Below, piece after piece: positions 52,580 to 60,592 of a stretch of 64,000 nt of DNA. Each line of letters opens with the position of its first letter. The stretch's first letter is position 1. Source of the DNA: Cryomorphaceae bacterium (GTDB lineage: Bacteria > Bacteroidota > Bacteroidia > Flavobacteriales > Schleiferiaceae). A program made the position numbers and the translations under genes. Location of the stretch: positions 22,440 through 86,439 of the forward strand of contig JAFMBM010000005.1 of the NCBI GenBank assembly GCA_017858515.1. Reading direction: 5' to 3'. The notes under the pieces are model-generated. The model saw nothing but the letters and a program-made list of their open reading frames with translations, searched no databases and had not been told where the DNA came from.

Positions 52580-55375
52580 TTAATGCGCTTCCAACCAATT
52601 GGCACCAAATCCAGAGTCTACGATCAATGGAATTTTGGTTTTTACTGCCTTCGACATTTCGTGGGTAACCATTTGCTGTAGCTTTTCTTTCTCACTGATA
52701 TGGCAATCGAAAACCAATTCGTCGTGCACTTGAAGCAGCATTTTTGAGCGGTAGTTCTCCTGCCTCAATTTTGCATCAATGGCAATCATAGCCTTTTTAA
52801 TTACGTCGGCAGCCGTACCCTGAATGGGGGCGTTTACCGCATTGCGCTCGGCATGTCCTCGCACGGTCTGATTCTTTGAAAGAATGTCTCGCAATATGCG
52901 TCTTCTTCCAAACAAGGTCTTCACATAGCCATGTTCGCGTGCAAAAGCCACTTGATTGTCCATGTATTTTTTAATGCCGGGATAGGTAATGAAATATTGA
53001 TTGATCATATCGGCCGCTTCAGAGCGCGAAAGATTGGTTTGTTGACTCAAGCCAAAGGCAGAGACGCCGTAAATGATTCCAAAGTTTACCGTTTTGGCAT
53101 TTCCCCTTTGCTCTCGTGTTACTTCCTCCAAGGGAATGCCGAATAAATTAGCAGCCGTGGCGGCATGAATATCCTGATCGGCCAGAAAAGCGGCCGTCAT
53201 GGCTTCATCTCCACTCAATTCGGCAATAAGGCGAAGCTCAATTTGCGAATAGTCGGCGGAGAACAGGGTGTGCTCTTCATCACGCGGAATAAAGGCGGCG
53301 CGAATGGCCCTTCCTCTTTCATTCCGAATGGGTATATTCTGCAGATTTGGATTGTTTGAACTCAATCGTCCTGTAGCGGCCACAGCTTGGTTGTAGGAAG
53401 TATGAATGCGCCCTGTTTTTTCGTCCACCAGGGTGGGCAGCGAGTCTACATAAGTGTTTTTCAATTTCTGTAGCTGCCTAAATTCCAAAATCATGGGAAC
53501 AATAGGATGCAGCTCTACCAAGGTTTGAAGGATGTCTTCAGAAGTGGCATACTGACCCGTTTTGGTCTTCTTCACCTTGTTGCCGCCAATCTTAAGGTGA
53601 TCGAATAGAATCTCTCCCAACTGTTTGGGCGATGCAATATTAAAGGCAACCCCTGCGGCTTCGGTTATATTTTCTTCTAAATCAATCAGTTCTGCTTGCA
53701 TTTGGAGTGAAAGCTTGGCCAAGCTCTGAGTATCAAGAGCAATGCCTTCTCTTTCCATTCTAGAAAGAACTGGCACCAATGGAATTTCGATTTCCTCGAA
53801 AACCGAGCGAAGCTCGTATTGGTCTAGTTCGGCATTAAATAAGACCTGCAGTTGTTGGGTAAGATCGGCATCTTCGCCTGCGTATTCCACTACTTTTTCT
53901 ATGGCCACATTGCGCATACTGCCTTGCTTGCTACCCTTTTTGCCTATCAATTCGTCTATGTGAACGGTTTTGTGGTGGAGGTAGGTTTCGGAAAGCGCAT
54001 CGAAATTATGACGCATATCGGGCTGTAAGAGATAATGCGCCAACATGGTATCGAACATGGGTCCTTTCACTTCCACACCGTAATTCAGCAAAACCCCAAT
54101 ATCGTACTTCAGATTCTGACCCACCTTCAAAATAGATTCATTCTCAAAGAAGGGCAACAATAGTTGTAACCGCTCTTTTTGCTCTTCGTACTTTTCAGGA
54201 AAGGGAATATAAAAGGCTCTTCCAGCCTTCCAACTAAAAGCAATGCCTACCAATTGCGCTTGGCGCTCATCTAGGTTGTCGGTTTCGGTATCCCAGCAAA
54301 CGCTCTCTTGCTTCAGCAGTAATCCAACAAAATGCTTTATTTCTTCCTCTGTTTCTATGCATTGATACAAATGCTCATAGTTCTCTAAAGTGCGGAAACT
54401 ACTTTCTACAATAGCCATTTCCTCCTCCCCAAAAAGAGAGGCTTGTCCGCTATTTGCAGTGGCAGAGGCAGCTTTGGCGATGGGCGTGTCTTCGGGCTTT
54501 TGCAGCACCTTTCTCAGCAGCGTTCTAAATTCCAGCTCTTGAAATATTTCTTCAATGGCCTTTTCATCTATGGGGGAAAGAATCAAGTTTTCCTCATCTA
54601 ATTCAACGGGCACATCAAGAATAATGGTGGCTAGTTTTTTAGAGAGTAGACCCAGCTCGGCATTGTCCCTAATCTTCTCGCCCAGCTTGCCTTTTATATT
54701 TTCAGCATTGGCCAATACATTCTCCAAGCTTCCGTATTCTGCCAATAGTTTTTGAGCAGTTTTTTCCCCCACACCGGGCAGTCCAGGAATATTATCAACG
54801 GCATCGCCCATCATTCCGAGCATATCAATGACCTGCTCTACGCGTTCAATCCCAAACTTTTCACAGACCTCTTTCTCGCCCATGATTTCCACCGGATTTC
54901 CTCCTCGGCTGGGCTTATAGATTAGAATGTTGTTTGACACAAGTTGTCCGAAATCCTTATCTGGCGTCACCATATAGGTTGTATAGCCCTTTTGTTCGGC
55001 CTTTTTGGCCAAGGTTCCAATAACGTCGTCGGCCTCAAAGCCATCCATGGCTATAATAGGTATACCATACGCTTTTAAAATGCGGTGTATCAAGGGAACA
55101 GCTAGGCGAATGGCCTCTGGGGTTTCATCGCGATTGGCCTTGTATTGCGGAAATTCTATATGCCTTTGGGTAGGGGCTGAGGTATCAAAAACAACGGCAA
55201 TATGCGAAGGTTTTTCTTTTTCCAATAACTCCATCAGACTCAAGGTAAATCCAAACACCGCTGAGGTGTCTAGTCCTTCTGAGGTGCGCCTGGGGTTTTT
55301 AATAAAGGCAAAATACGCTCTGAAAATAAGAGCAAAGGCATCTAATAAATATAGATTTTTGGTCGGCTGCGACAT
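52580..55375 (-). CDS. polA: DNA polymerase I
   Basis: Repair and Okazaki-fragment polymerase. The 931 residues contain the 5' nuclease domain (1-290, LLDAFALIFRAYFAF at the start), a 3'-5' exonuclease domain (about 330-505) with the DxE pair in WDTETDNLDERQ, and the polymerase domain with DYSQIELR, GNAKTVNFGIIYG and VHDELVF. The proofreading Asp/Glu are present, so editing is probably active. Confidence 0.96.
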   Translation of the reverse strand: MSQPTKNLYLLDAFALIFRAYFAFIKNPRRTSEGLDTSAVFGFTLSLMELLEKEKPSHIAVVFDTSAPTQRHIEFPQYKANRDETPEAIRLAVPLIHRILKAYGIPIIAMDGFEADDVIGTLAKKAEQKGYTTYMVTPDKDFGQLVSNNILIYKPSRGGNPVEIMGEKEVCEKFGIERVEQVIDMLGMMGDAVDNIPGLPGVGEKTAQKLLAEYGSLENVLANAENIKGKLGEKIRDNAELGLLSKKLATIILDVPVELDEENLILSPIDEKAIEEIFQELEFRTLLRKVLQKPEDTPIAKAASATANSGQASLFGEEEMAIVESSFRTLENYEHLYQCIETEEEIKHFVGLLLKQESVCWDTETDNLDERQAQLVGIAFSWKAGRAFYIPFPEKYEEQKERLQLLLPFFENESILKVGQNLKYDIGVLLNYGVEVKGPMFDTMLAHYLLQPDMRHNFDALSETYLHHKTVHIDELIGKKGSKQGSMRNVAIEKVVEYAGEDADLTQQLQVLFNAELDQYELRSVFEEIEIPLVPVLSRMEREGIALDTQSLAKLSLQMQAELIDLEENITEAAGVAFNIASPKQLGEILFDHLKIGGNKVKKTKTGQYATSEDILQTLVELHPIVPMILEFRQLQKLKNTYVDSLPTLVDEKTGRIHTSYNQAVAATGRLSSNNPNLQNIPIRNERGRAIRAAFIPRDEEHTLFSADYSQIELRLIAELSGDEAMTAAFLADQDIHAATAANLFGIPLEEVTREQRGNAKTVNFGIIYGVSAFGLSQQTNLSRSEAADMINQYFITYPGIKKYMDNQVAFAREHGYVKTLFGRRRILRDILSKNQTVRGHAERNAVNAPIQGTAADVIKKAMIAIDAKLRQENYRSKMLLQVHDELVFDCHISEKEKLQQMVTHEMSKAVKTKIPLIVDSGFGANWLEAH

Positions 55376-55451
55376 GAAGTTAAGCTTTGTGGACTAAGGT
55401 AATCATACCAATAACATTTGCTTACTTGCACTCCTATTTCTAAATGAATTT

Positions 55452-56687
55452 ATGAGCATTATAGTCCGCATATTAATTACGCTGGGTTTTTTCTTTTTCA
55501 TAGACCTCTATGCTTACCAAGCGGTGAAGCAATTAGCTAGAGAACAATGGGTGTGGAAGGCGCTTTGGTGGGGATCTACCGCCTTGGTTTTGGTGGCTTT
55601 TGTTTGGATGATGATTGCCATGAATAATCACGGTAGGCTGAAGGCAAACTCTACCCTAATGTGGGCACTTGCTTTAATGCTCTTGCTATACATCCCCAAA
55701 ATGGTAACCGCCATTCCGCTGCTCATTGAAGATTTTCTGCGCATTATTGGATGGATTTTTTCCTTCTTCGTCTCTTCCGATGAGGGAAGTAGCTTTCCGG
55801 CGCGACGACGCTTTGTGAGCATGCTGGCTTTAGGTCTAGCAGCCCTTCCTTTTGCAGGCATTCTCTATGGAGTTTGGAAGGGCAGATACCGCTTTCGGGT
55901 CATTGATCTCGAAATGGCTTTCGACGATCTTCCCGAGGCTTTCGATGGATTTAGTATAGTACAGATCTCCGATTTTCATGTGGGAAGCTTCGACAATGCC
56001 GAGAAATTGAAATACGGCATCGATCTGGTCAGCGCTCAAAATGGCGACTGCCTCTTGTTTACGGGCGATATGGTAAACAATAGCGCCGATGAGCTGGATG
56101 CTTGGCAAGATTTGGTTGGAAGTCTTCAAGCAAAAGGGCCCAAATTAGCGGTGCTTGGAAACCATGATTATGGAGATTATATGACTTGGCCTTCGGCAGA
56201 AGCAAAGATTCAGAACCTAGAAAGCCTAAAACACAGAGAAAAGCAAATGGGCTTTCAAATGCTCAACAACGATCATATTGAAATCGAGCGCAATGGACAG
56301 AAAATCTACATTGCCGGGGTAGAGAATTGGGGTAAGCCGCCCTTTCCTCAGCATGGTGATCTAAAGAAAGCGCTGATGGGTATTCCCGAAGACGGCTTTA
56401 CGGTATTGATGAGTCATGATCCTAGCCATTTTGATTTGGAGGTAAAACAGCATAGCAAGAAAGTGCATCTCACCCTAAGCGGACATACCCATGGAATGCA
56501 GTTCGGAATAGAAATACCGGGCTGGATAAAGTGGAGTCCTGTAAAGTGGCGTTATGCCAAATGGGCCGGCCTTTACGAGGACTTGGGAAGGTATTTGTAC
56601 GTAAACCGCGGCTTTGGCTATCTCGCCTTTCCAGGCAGAGTAGGCATTTGGCCAGAGGTTACTAAAATTGTGCTGCACAAGAAATAG
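55452..56687 (+). CDS. Membrane-bound metallophosphoesterase
   Basis: A 411-residue protein with four N-terminal hydrophobic segments (about 5-23, 34-55, 65-85, 120-140), then a calcineurin-like domain with ISDFHVGSFDN, LLFTGDMVNN, AVLGNHDYGD, MSHDP and LSGHTHGMQFG. The metal site is complete. It resembles YkuE/YaeI-like phosphodiesterases. Substrate unknown. Divergent from polA. Confidence 0.9.
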   Translation: MSIIVRILITLGFFFFIDLYAYQAVKQLAREQWVWKALWWGSTALVLVAFVWMMIAMNNHGRLKANSTLMWALALMLLLYIPKMVTAIPLLIEDFLRIIGWIFSFFVSSDEGSSFPARRRFVSMLALGLAALPFAGILYGVWKGRYRFRVIDLEMAFDDLPEAFDGFSIVQISDFHVGSFDNAEKLKYGIDLVSAQNGDCLLFTGDMVNNSADELDAWQDLVGSLQAKGPKLAVLGNHDYGDYMTWPSAEAKIQNLESLKHREKQMGFQMLNNDHIEIERNGQKIYIAGVENWGKPPFPQHGDLKKALMGIPEDGFTVLMSHDPSHFDLEVKQHSKKVHLTLSGHTHGMQFGIEIPGWIKWSPVKWRYAKWAGLYEDLGRYLYVNRGFGYLAFPGRVGIWPEVTKIVLHKK

Positions 56688-57075
56688 ATTGAAGAAAGGG
56701 AAGAGCAGAAGCCTTCCAATAGAGAATTAAAGAGGACTCTTTCTTGAATGACTCTTTTCAAGCCCCAATGGTTCAGAGAAGAAACCAATTTTTGAAGGGC
56801 TGAAAAGACCTACTCTTTTTTAGACTCGCTGGATTTAAGATTGTTGAACAACAGCCTGTTGATTCAAACCGAAAGAATCAAATAGAGTAAAAAGAGAACA
56901 AACCTCATTTGAGCTGATTAAGGCTATGTTTTGACACTTATTTTTTCGAACGTCTTATTTTTTGGCAGGGCTCGGTATTGAATCATCGAATCACACACCT
57001 ACCTTTAAGGTAGGATTTACTTTTATAGATCTGGCTAAAATTAGAGTCCAATATGTTTTGTCAGGCTTGATAAAC
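56688..57075. other. Intergenic region without a gene; palindrome at 56998-57014
   Basis: No convincing gene in 388 bases. The first third is pyrimidine/purine-striped and could hold weak hairpins after the metallophosphoesterase stop. At 56998-57014 there is a perfect palindrome, CCTACCTT, one T, AAGGTAGG. It has no U-tract after it on either strand, and lies 62 bases past the amidohydrolase stop. A short plus-strand frame through here runs into the amidohydrolase antisense and is not credible. Confidence 0.5.
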
Positions 57076-57996
57076 TCACAAGCTAGTAACATCAATATTA
57101 AACAGTTTAGCAGCATTTTTCCAGAGTATCAACTCCTTTTTTTCCTCTTCCAAATCAAGTTGTCCAACGAACTTCAAGTATGATTCCATATTCGAAATGG
57201 GCCAATCTGTGCCGTACAACAGATAATTGGGGTCTCCAGCGTAGGTAATCATTTCTTCAATTTCTTTTTTCATGAACCGCTCGAACTTTTCCGAAAAATT
57301 GCCGAGAACTAAGCCTGAAATATCTGCGTACACGTTTTTATTCTTATAGACAACCTCCATGCAGTCTTTAATCCAAGGGTTTCCCACATGACATATCACA
57401 ATTTTTAAATCAGGATAATCAACGGCTAAATCATCAATGTGCAAGGGGTGCGAATATTTGATTTTCCCTGTTGGGGCATAGGTATCTCCAGAATGAAACA
57501 TGACTGGCACATCGTATTCAATTGCCATTTCGTACAAGAGCTTAAGACGAATGTTATTTGGATAAAAGGGCTCGTAACCTGGATAGAACTTTAGGCCCTT
57601 TATAAAACCATTTTCCAGGTACTCGCTAATTTCACGTATATCTCTATGATCATAATGGAGATAGCTAATTCCAGAAACTACCCCCAAATTGTTTCTTCCT
57701 TTAAAGGCCTCTGCCCAACTACCTCTAATGGAATGAATTTCTTCGTGGTTTTCCATTTTTCTGCGATATTGGGTAGTCGCATTCTCCTCAACCAGGGTCA
57801 TTAATTGAAAATAAATACTGAGAGATTGAATAATTTTATCGCTGGGCAGTTTTTCATTGCCCGTATCTGGAAGACGATTGTTTCTAAGAAGTTCAATTAC
57901 TTCAACCTCATTAATTCGAGAAAGCATTTCATTGTAACAGTCAATAATAAAGTTTCGGTCGTTCGCAATTTTTTGGAATGTATCAGCCTTATTCAT
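57076..57996 (-). CDS. Amidohydrolase 2 (ACMSD-like) family protein
   Basis: A 306-residue TIM-barrel protein. The second half matches the family: KGLKFYPGYEP, VPVMFHSGDTY, DLKIVICHVGNPWIKD (His) and YLLYGTDWPISNM (Asp). The N-terminal half lacks the usual HxH metal pair; translation is stopped by TAA 5 codons upstream of this ATG, so it is not a missed start. Possibly a metal-poor or non-canonical member. First gene of the accessory island; all following genes run on the same strand. Confidence 0.78.
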   Translation of the reverse strand: MNKADTFQKIANDRNFIIDCYNEMLSRINEVEVIELLRNNRLPDTGNEKLPSDKIIQSLSIYFQLMTLVEENATTQYRRKMENHEEIHSIRGSWAEAFKGRNNLGVVSGISYLHYDHRDIREISEYLENGFIKGLKFYPGYEPFYPNNIRLKLLYEMAIEYDVPVMFHSGDTYAPTGKIKYSHPLHIDDLAVDYPDLKIVICHVGNPWIKDCMEVVYKNKNVYADISGLVLGNFSEKFERFMKKEIEEMITYAGDPNYLLYGTDWPISNMESYLKFVGQLDLEEEKKELILWKNAAKLFNIDVTSL

Positions 57997-58232
57997 GTTA
58001 AATCCGATTTACTTATTGCAATCTATTGAGTTTACATAGCATGGAACAGAAGTCCTTATACTAACCCACCCAAACACGCCCATTCAGGCGTTTTCTAGTT
58101 AAAAATAGGCTTTCTAGGCCTGCTAAACTCAGAGTTTTGAAAAAAGAAGTGGAATAGATTTCGTTTGTAATGCAGCCTTAAATCGCTTGAAAAGAAATTG
58201 TGAGTCTTCACGCTCGTGCCCATTGTGTCTTC

Positions 58233-58543
58233 TTAAAGGTTTTCTCGGATGTATCGAACATACTGCTCTTTTTGGACAGACGTTATCCCTTTTTTGAGAT
58301 CACATTTTTCATGATTTGGATATCCAGACTTTGACCGGCAATGATCCGATTGAGTCTGTTATTTTCGTTTTCCAACTCACGAAGGCGACCCAGTGTTTGT
58401 TTGCTGATACCCGCATACTTGTTCTTCTAGTTGTGGAAGGTCGTTGGGGTAATGTTGTGTGAACGGCTTATCTCAGCTACGGTTTTGCCAAATACCTGCT
58501 CCCTGAGAATGTTAAAAATGTGCTTCTCTGAAAATGTGCACTT
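58233..58543 (-). pseudogene. IS3-family transposase remnant (OrfA with stop codon, head of OrfB)
   Basis: Reading the minus strand from about 58543: FSEKHIFNILREQ, then KTVAEISRSHNITPTTFHN, a TAG stop where the conserved Trp of the HTH should be, then KNKYAGISKQTLGRLRELE and IAGQSLDIQIMKNVISKKG ending at 58283. This is the complete OrfA pattern of an IS3 element (HTH plus leucine zipper). A shifted frame, KEQYVRYIRENL, looks like the first residues of OrfB before another stop at 58233. No terminal repeats were found; the catalytic DDE part is gone. Confidence 0.8.
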
Positions 58544-58575
58544 TTATATGCCCTAAAGTTAAAAGGTAGCTACTT

Positions 58576-59233
58576 TCAATCGGCCTGAAAAATGCATTTA
58601 GTAACTGTTTCTTCAAGTAATGCGCTATTTTCGGTAAATGGCAATACATACTTAAACTGACAATAGTTATTCTGAGGGATATTGAAATCCATCATTACCA
58701 AAGTTGATGTATCAAAGCGGTAATCATCAAATTTATGTTCCCAACTATAGAAAGATATTGAGCTAAATGGCTTTGATTCGTTTCTGGAATTTCATAAGCA
58801 GGGGTTCTACTTTCAAATACCTTATTGGCACATATTTCTGTATCATTCAAGTGCACAGAATATGAATTTGATTTCCAAAGTGGCTTACCAGTGAATTTTT
58901 CTCAGTAATACATAAGGGTGTATTCTTGGAGAATTTCTTTGGTTTTTTGGTATAAGTCTATCCCTTTAATGTGGTGATAAAGATGGGTAGAATCTTTTAT
59001 TTTTCTCTGTCAGCAACCTTTATATGTTGCAATTTGGTGTTAATTAAATCACTGAGATTAAGATTGATTACCTCCTCATCGGTGGACCAAAAACAAAAAT
59101 TACGATCATTTGCATTTTTGTTATCTGGCTCAATAATGGCTAGCTTTTTATTCTGCAATAAACCCTTTTCATGCATTTTCATAAGTTAGAGGCTGTTTGC
59201 AGCATCCATACCGACAAAAGAAAATAGACTGAT
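58576..59233 (-). pseudogene. Decayed lycopene beta-cyclase (crtY) remnant
   Basis: Minus-strand pieces line up in order with the first 220 residues of the intact CrtY domain at 60593-62587: GMDAANSL-stop-LMKMHEKGLLQ, LAIIEPDNK, NDRNFCFWSTDEEV, HIKGIDLYQKTKEI, a TGA stop, KVFESRTP, then after a frameshift MDFNIPQNN, KYVLPFTENSALLEETVTK. At least two nonsense codons and one frameshift are visible, and the second half of the gene is missing, cut off next to the IS3 remnant. By eye it is only about 35-45% identical to the intact copy. Confidence 0.85.
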
Positions 59234-59269
59234 TTGGTTGAGCTTTTTCTAACCAATTTAGTTTGAAAA

Positions 59270-59310
59270 AAAGAGACCATCTGAGTAAAAAATACAAAGA
59301 TGGCCTCTTT
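59270..59310 (-). terminator. Strong terminator after rhodopsin 1
   Basis: Two 13-base arms (59270-59282 and 59298-59310) that pair with a single mismatch, 15-base loop, followed on the minus strand by a run of seven T. It starts 14 bases past the rhodopsin stop and makes this gene a single-gene transcript. Confidence 0.8.
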
Positions 59311-59323
59311 AAGGTGTGATTAG

Positions 59324-60043
59324 TTAATCGTTTGAATTTCTGCTTAGAGTATAGATTACTAAACCAAATCCTATCTTGTTAATAGCATCGGCAATGTTGT
59401 AAACTATATCCATGGCGTGAGATGCAGCTGCAGGATCAGACACTAATTGTAAACCAAATAGGCCTCCTGGAGTACCTAAAATGTAACCAAGTGGATAAAT
59501 TGCCCAACCTACTAATACAAACCAGGCAAGAATTCTTGTTGCCTTTGCAACCTGTACTCCAGCGGATTGTGCCAATTTCGCAACTTCTCCAAACCAAATT
59601 AAATAAACGATATAGAAGTAAGCAATACCTGAAATTATACCCCACAATACACTTCCATCACGATCTAGCACTTCACCAATGTAACCTGTAATTAGCATTA
59701 CTAGAGATGCAGCAATTAATTTCCATAACAGGCTAATCTTTGAACCAGCCTTTTTCGTAATTAAATAGAATTCAACACACATTAAGGGTACTGTTAGAAT
59801 CCAGTCCACATAGCGAAAGAATGTGGGAGAGTCACCCGTTTCCAAATTGTAGCCACGCATGTAATAGTAATGCACCGCTGCAATAAACGTAATCAGTCCT
59901 GAAACTAATACGGATGTACGCCATTTGGGCGAAGTATTGTTTACTTCAAAAAAGAAAAATACTGAGGCTGCCATCATGGCCATTGTTCCGATGAAGAACG
60001 TGAATGCAACGTAATTGTCGCTTGCAATTTTTAAATGTTCCAT
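59324..60043 (-). CDS. Proteorhodopsin-type light-driven proton pump, copy 1
   Basis: Seven-helix retinal protein, 239 residues, inner membrane. Helix C reads RYVDWILTVPLMCVEF: Asp80 (proton acceptor), Thr84 and Glu91 (donor) form the DTE motif of outward proton pumps. Met88 is at the colour-tuning site, which predicts green absorption. His58 (AAVHYYY) pairs with the acceptor, and the retinal Lys is Lys223 in ADAINKIGFG. Gly135 in SVLWGIISG aligns with Gly156 of xanthorhodopsin, the window for a carotenoid antenna. It is about 91% identical to copy 2 and has its own terminator. Confidence 0.96.
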   Translation of the reverse strand: MEHLKIASDNYVAFTFFIGTMAMMAASVFFFFEVNNTSPKWRTSVLVSGLITFIAAVHYYYMRGYNLETGDSPTFFRYVDWILTVPLMCVEFYLITKKAGSKISLLWKLIAASLVMLITGYIGEVLDRDGSVLWGIISGIAYFYIVYLIWFGEVAKLAQSAGVQVAKATRILAWFVLVGWAIYPLGYILGTPGGLFGLQLVSDPAAASHAMDIVYNIADAINKIGFGLVIYTLSRNSND

Positions 60044-60154
60044 TTTTCCACTATTTTATTTTCTCCTACTCGTTAGGCTTTTCGGTTGCGCCATGTTTTT
60101 TAGCTGATTACATCTTCAGATTTGGTATTAACAATGCAATTCTATTTTTGTTTT
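60044..60154 (-). promoter_or_regulatory. Rhodopsin 1 leader, duplicated block
   Basis: About 110 bases upstream of rhodopsin 1 that match the region before rhodopsin 2. The best-kept part (60066-60119) contains the inverted repeat CTGA-N8-TCAG (60104-60119) and a GC-rich stretch with GGCGCAACCG and AAAAGCC. No canonical TAnnTTTG lies within it; the promoter is probably further upstream or divergent from consensus. Confidence 0.6.
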
Positions 60155-60406
60155 GATTGTGATAAAGTTTTCAGTGCTAAGAAGTTGGTGATATAGGGTA
60201 GAAAGCGAGTCGGCCTCAGCTAAACGCGATACAATAAATGATCGGCCAATTTCTGGAAGCTGCGGTTCAAGCTTGTGCTTATTGTAAAATCCTTTCAAAT
60301 AAAATGTATCTCCTTCAGCACAGTGCTGATATTAAATCGATTCGTTGTGAATAGCACTATACAGCCTTGTTAATGGTTGCTTTTTAAATGCAACTGAAAC
60401 TCTAAG
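60128..60406 (-). pseudogene. Degraded coding frame of unknown family
   Basis: A minus-strand frame of about 92 codons with one internal TAA (60332-60334). It reads VAFKKQPLTRLYSAIHNESI, stop, then GDTFYLKGFYNKHKLEPQL, IGRSFIVSRLAEADSLSTL, and STENFITIKTK. The composition looks like a real protein C-terminus rather than chance, but there is no start codon and I do not recognise the family. The rest of the 549-base gap (60407-60592) shows nothing convincing. Confidence 0.35.
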
Positions 60407-60592
60407 CTATATTCTGAACTTTGCGTGCAGAACCTTTTATGAGAGTTGGAAATCAACAAAATATTCGAGTATCCTACCCTAAATAATACTACCACAATAA
60501 ATCAAAACCTACTAGAAACACTGTTTAAAATGACTTATAGAAAACACCACTAACCGAACGAAATACTTCTTTCACGGAACACGCTAAGCCTC

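Noticed and set aside
56962..57183. Plus-strand frame of 73 codons starting in the intergenic gap
   Set aside because: Half of it is antisense to the amidohydrolase 3' end; no motif or promoter.
58074..58093. Terminator-like hairpin ACGCC-N6-GGCGT with T-run
   Set aside because: It faces no gene end on the plus strand; on the minus strand it lies past the IS3 remnant, so a current role is doubtful.
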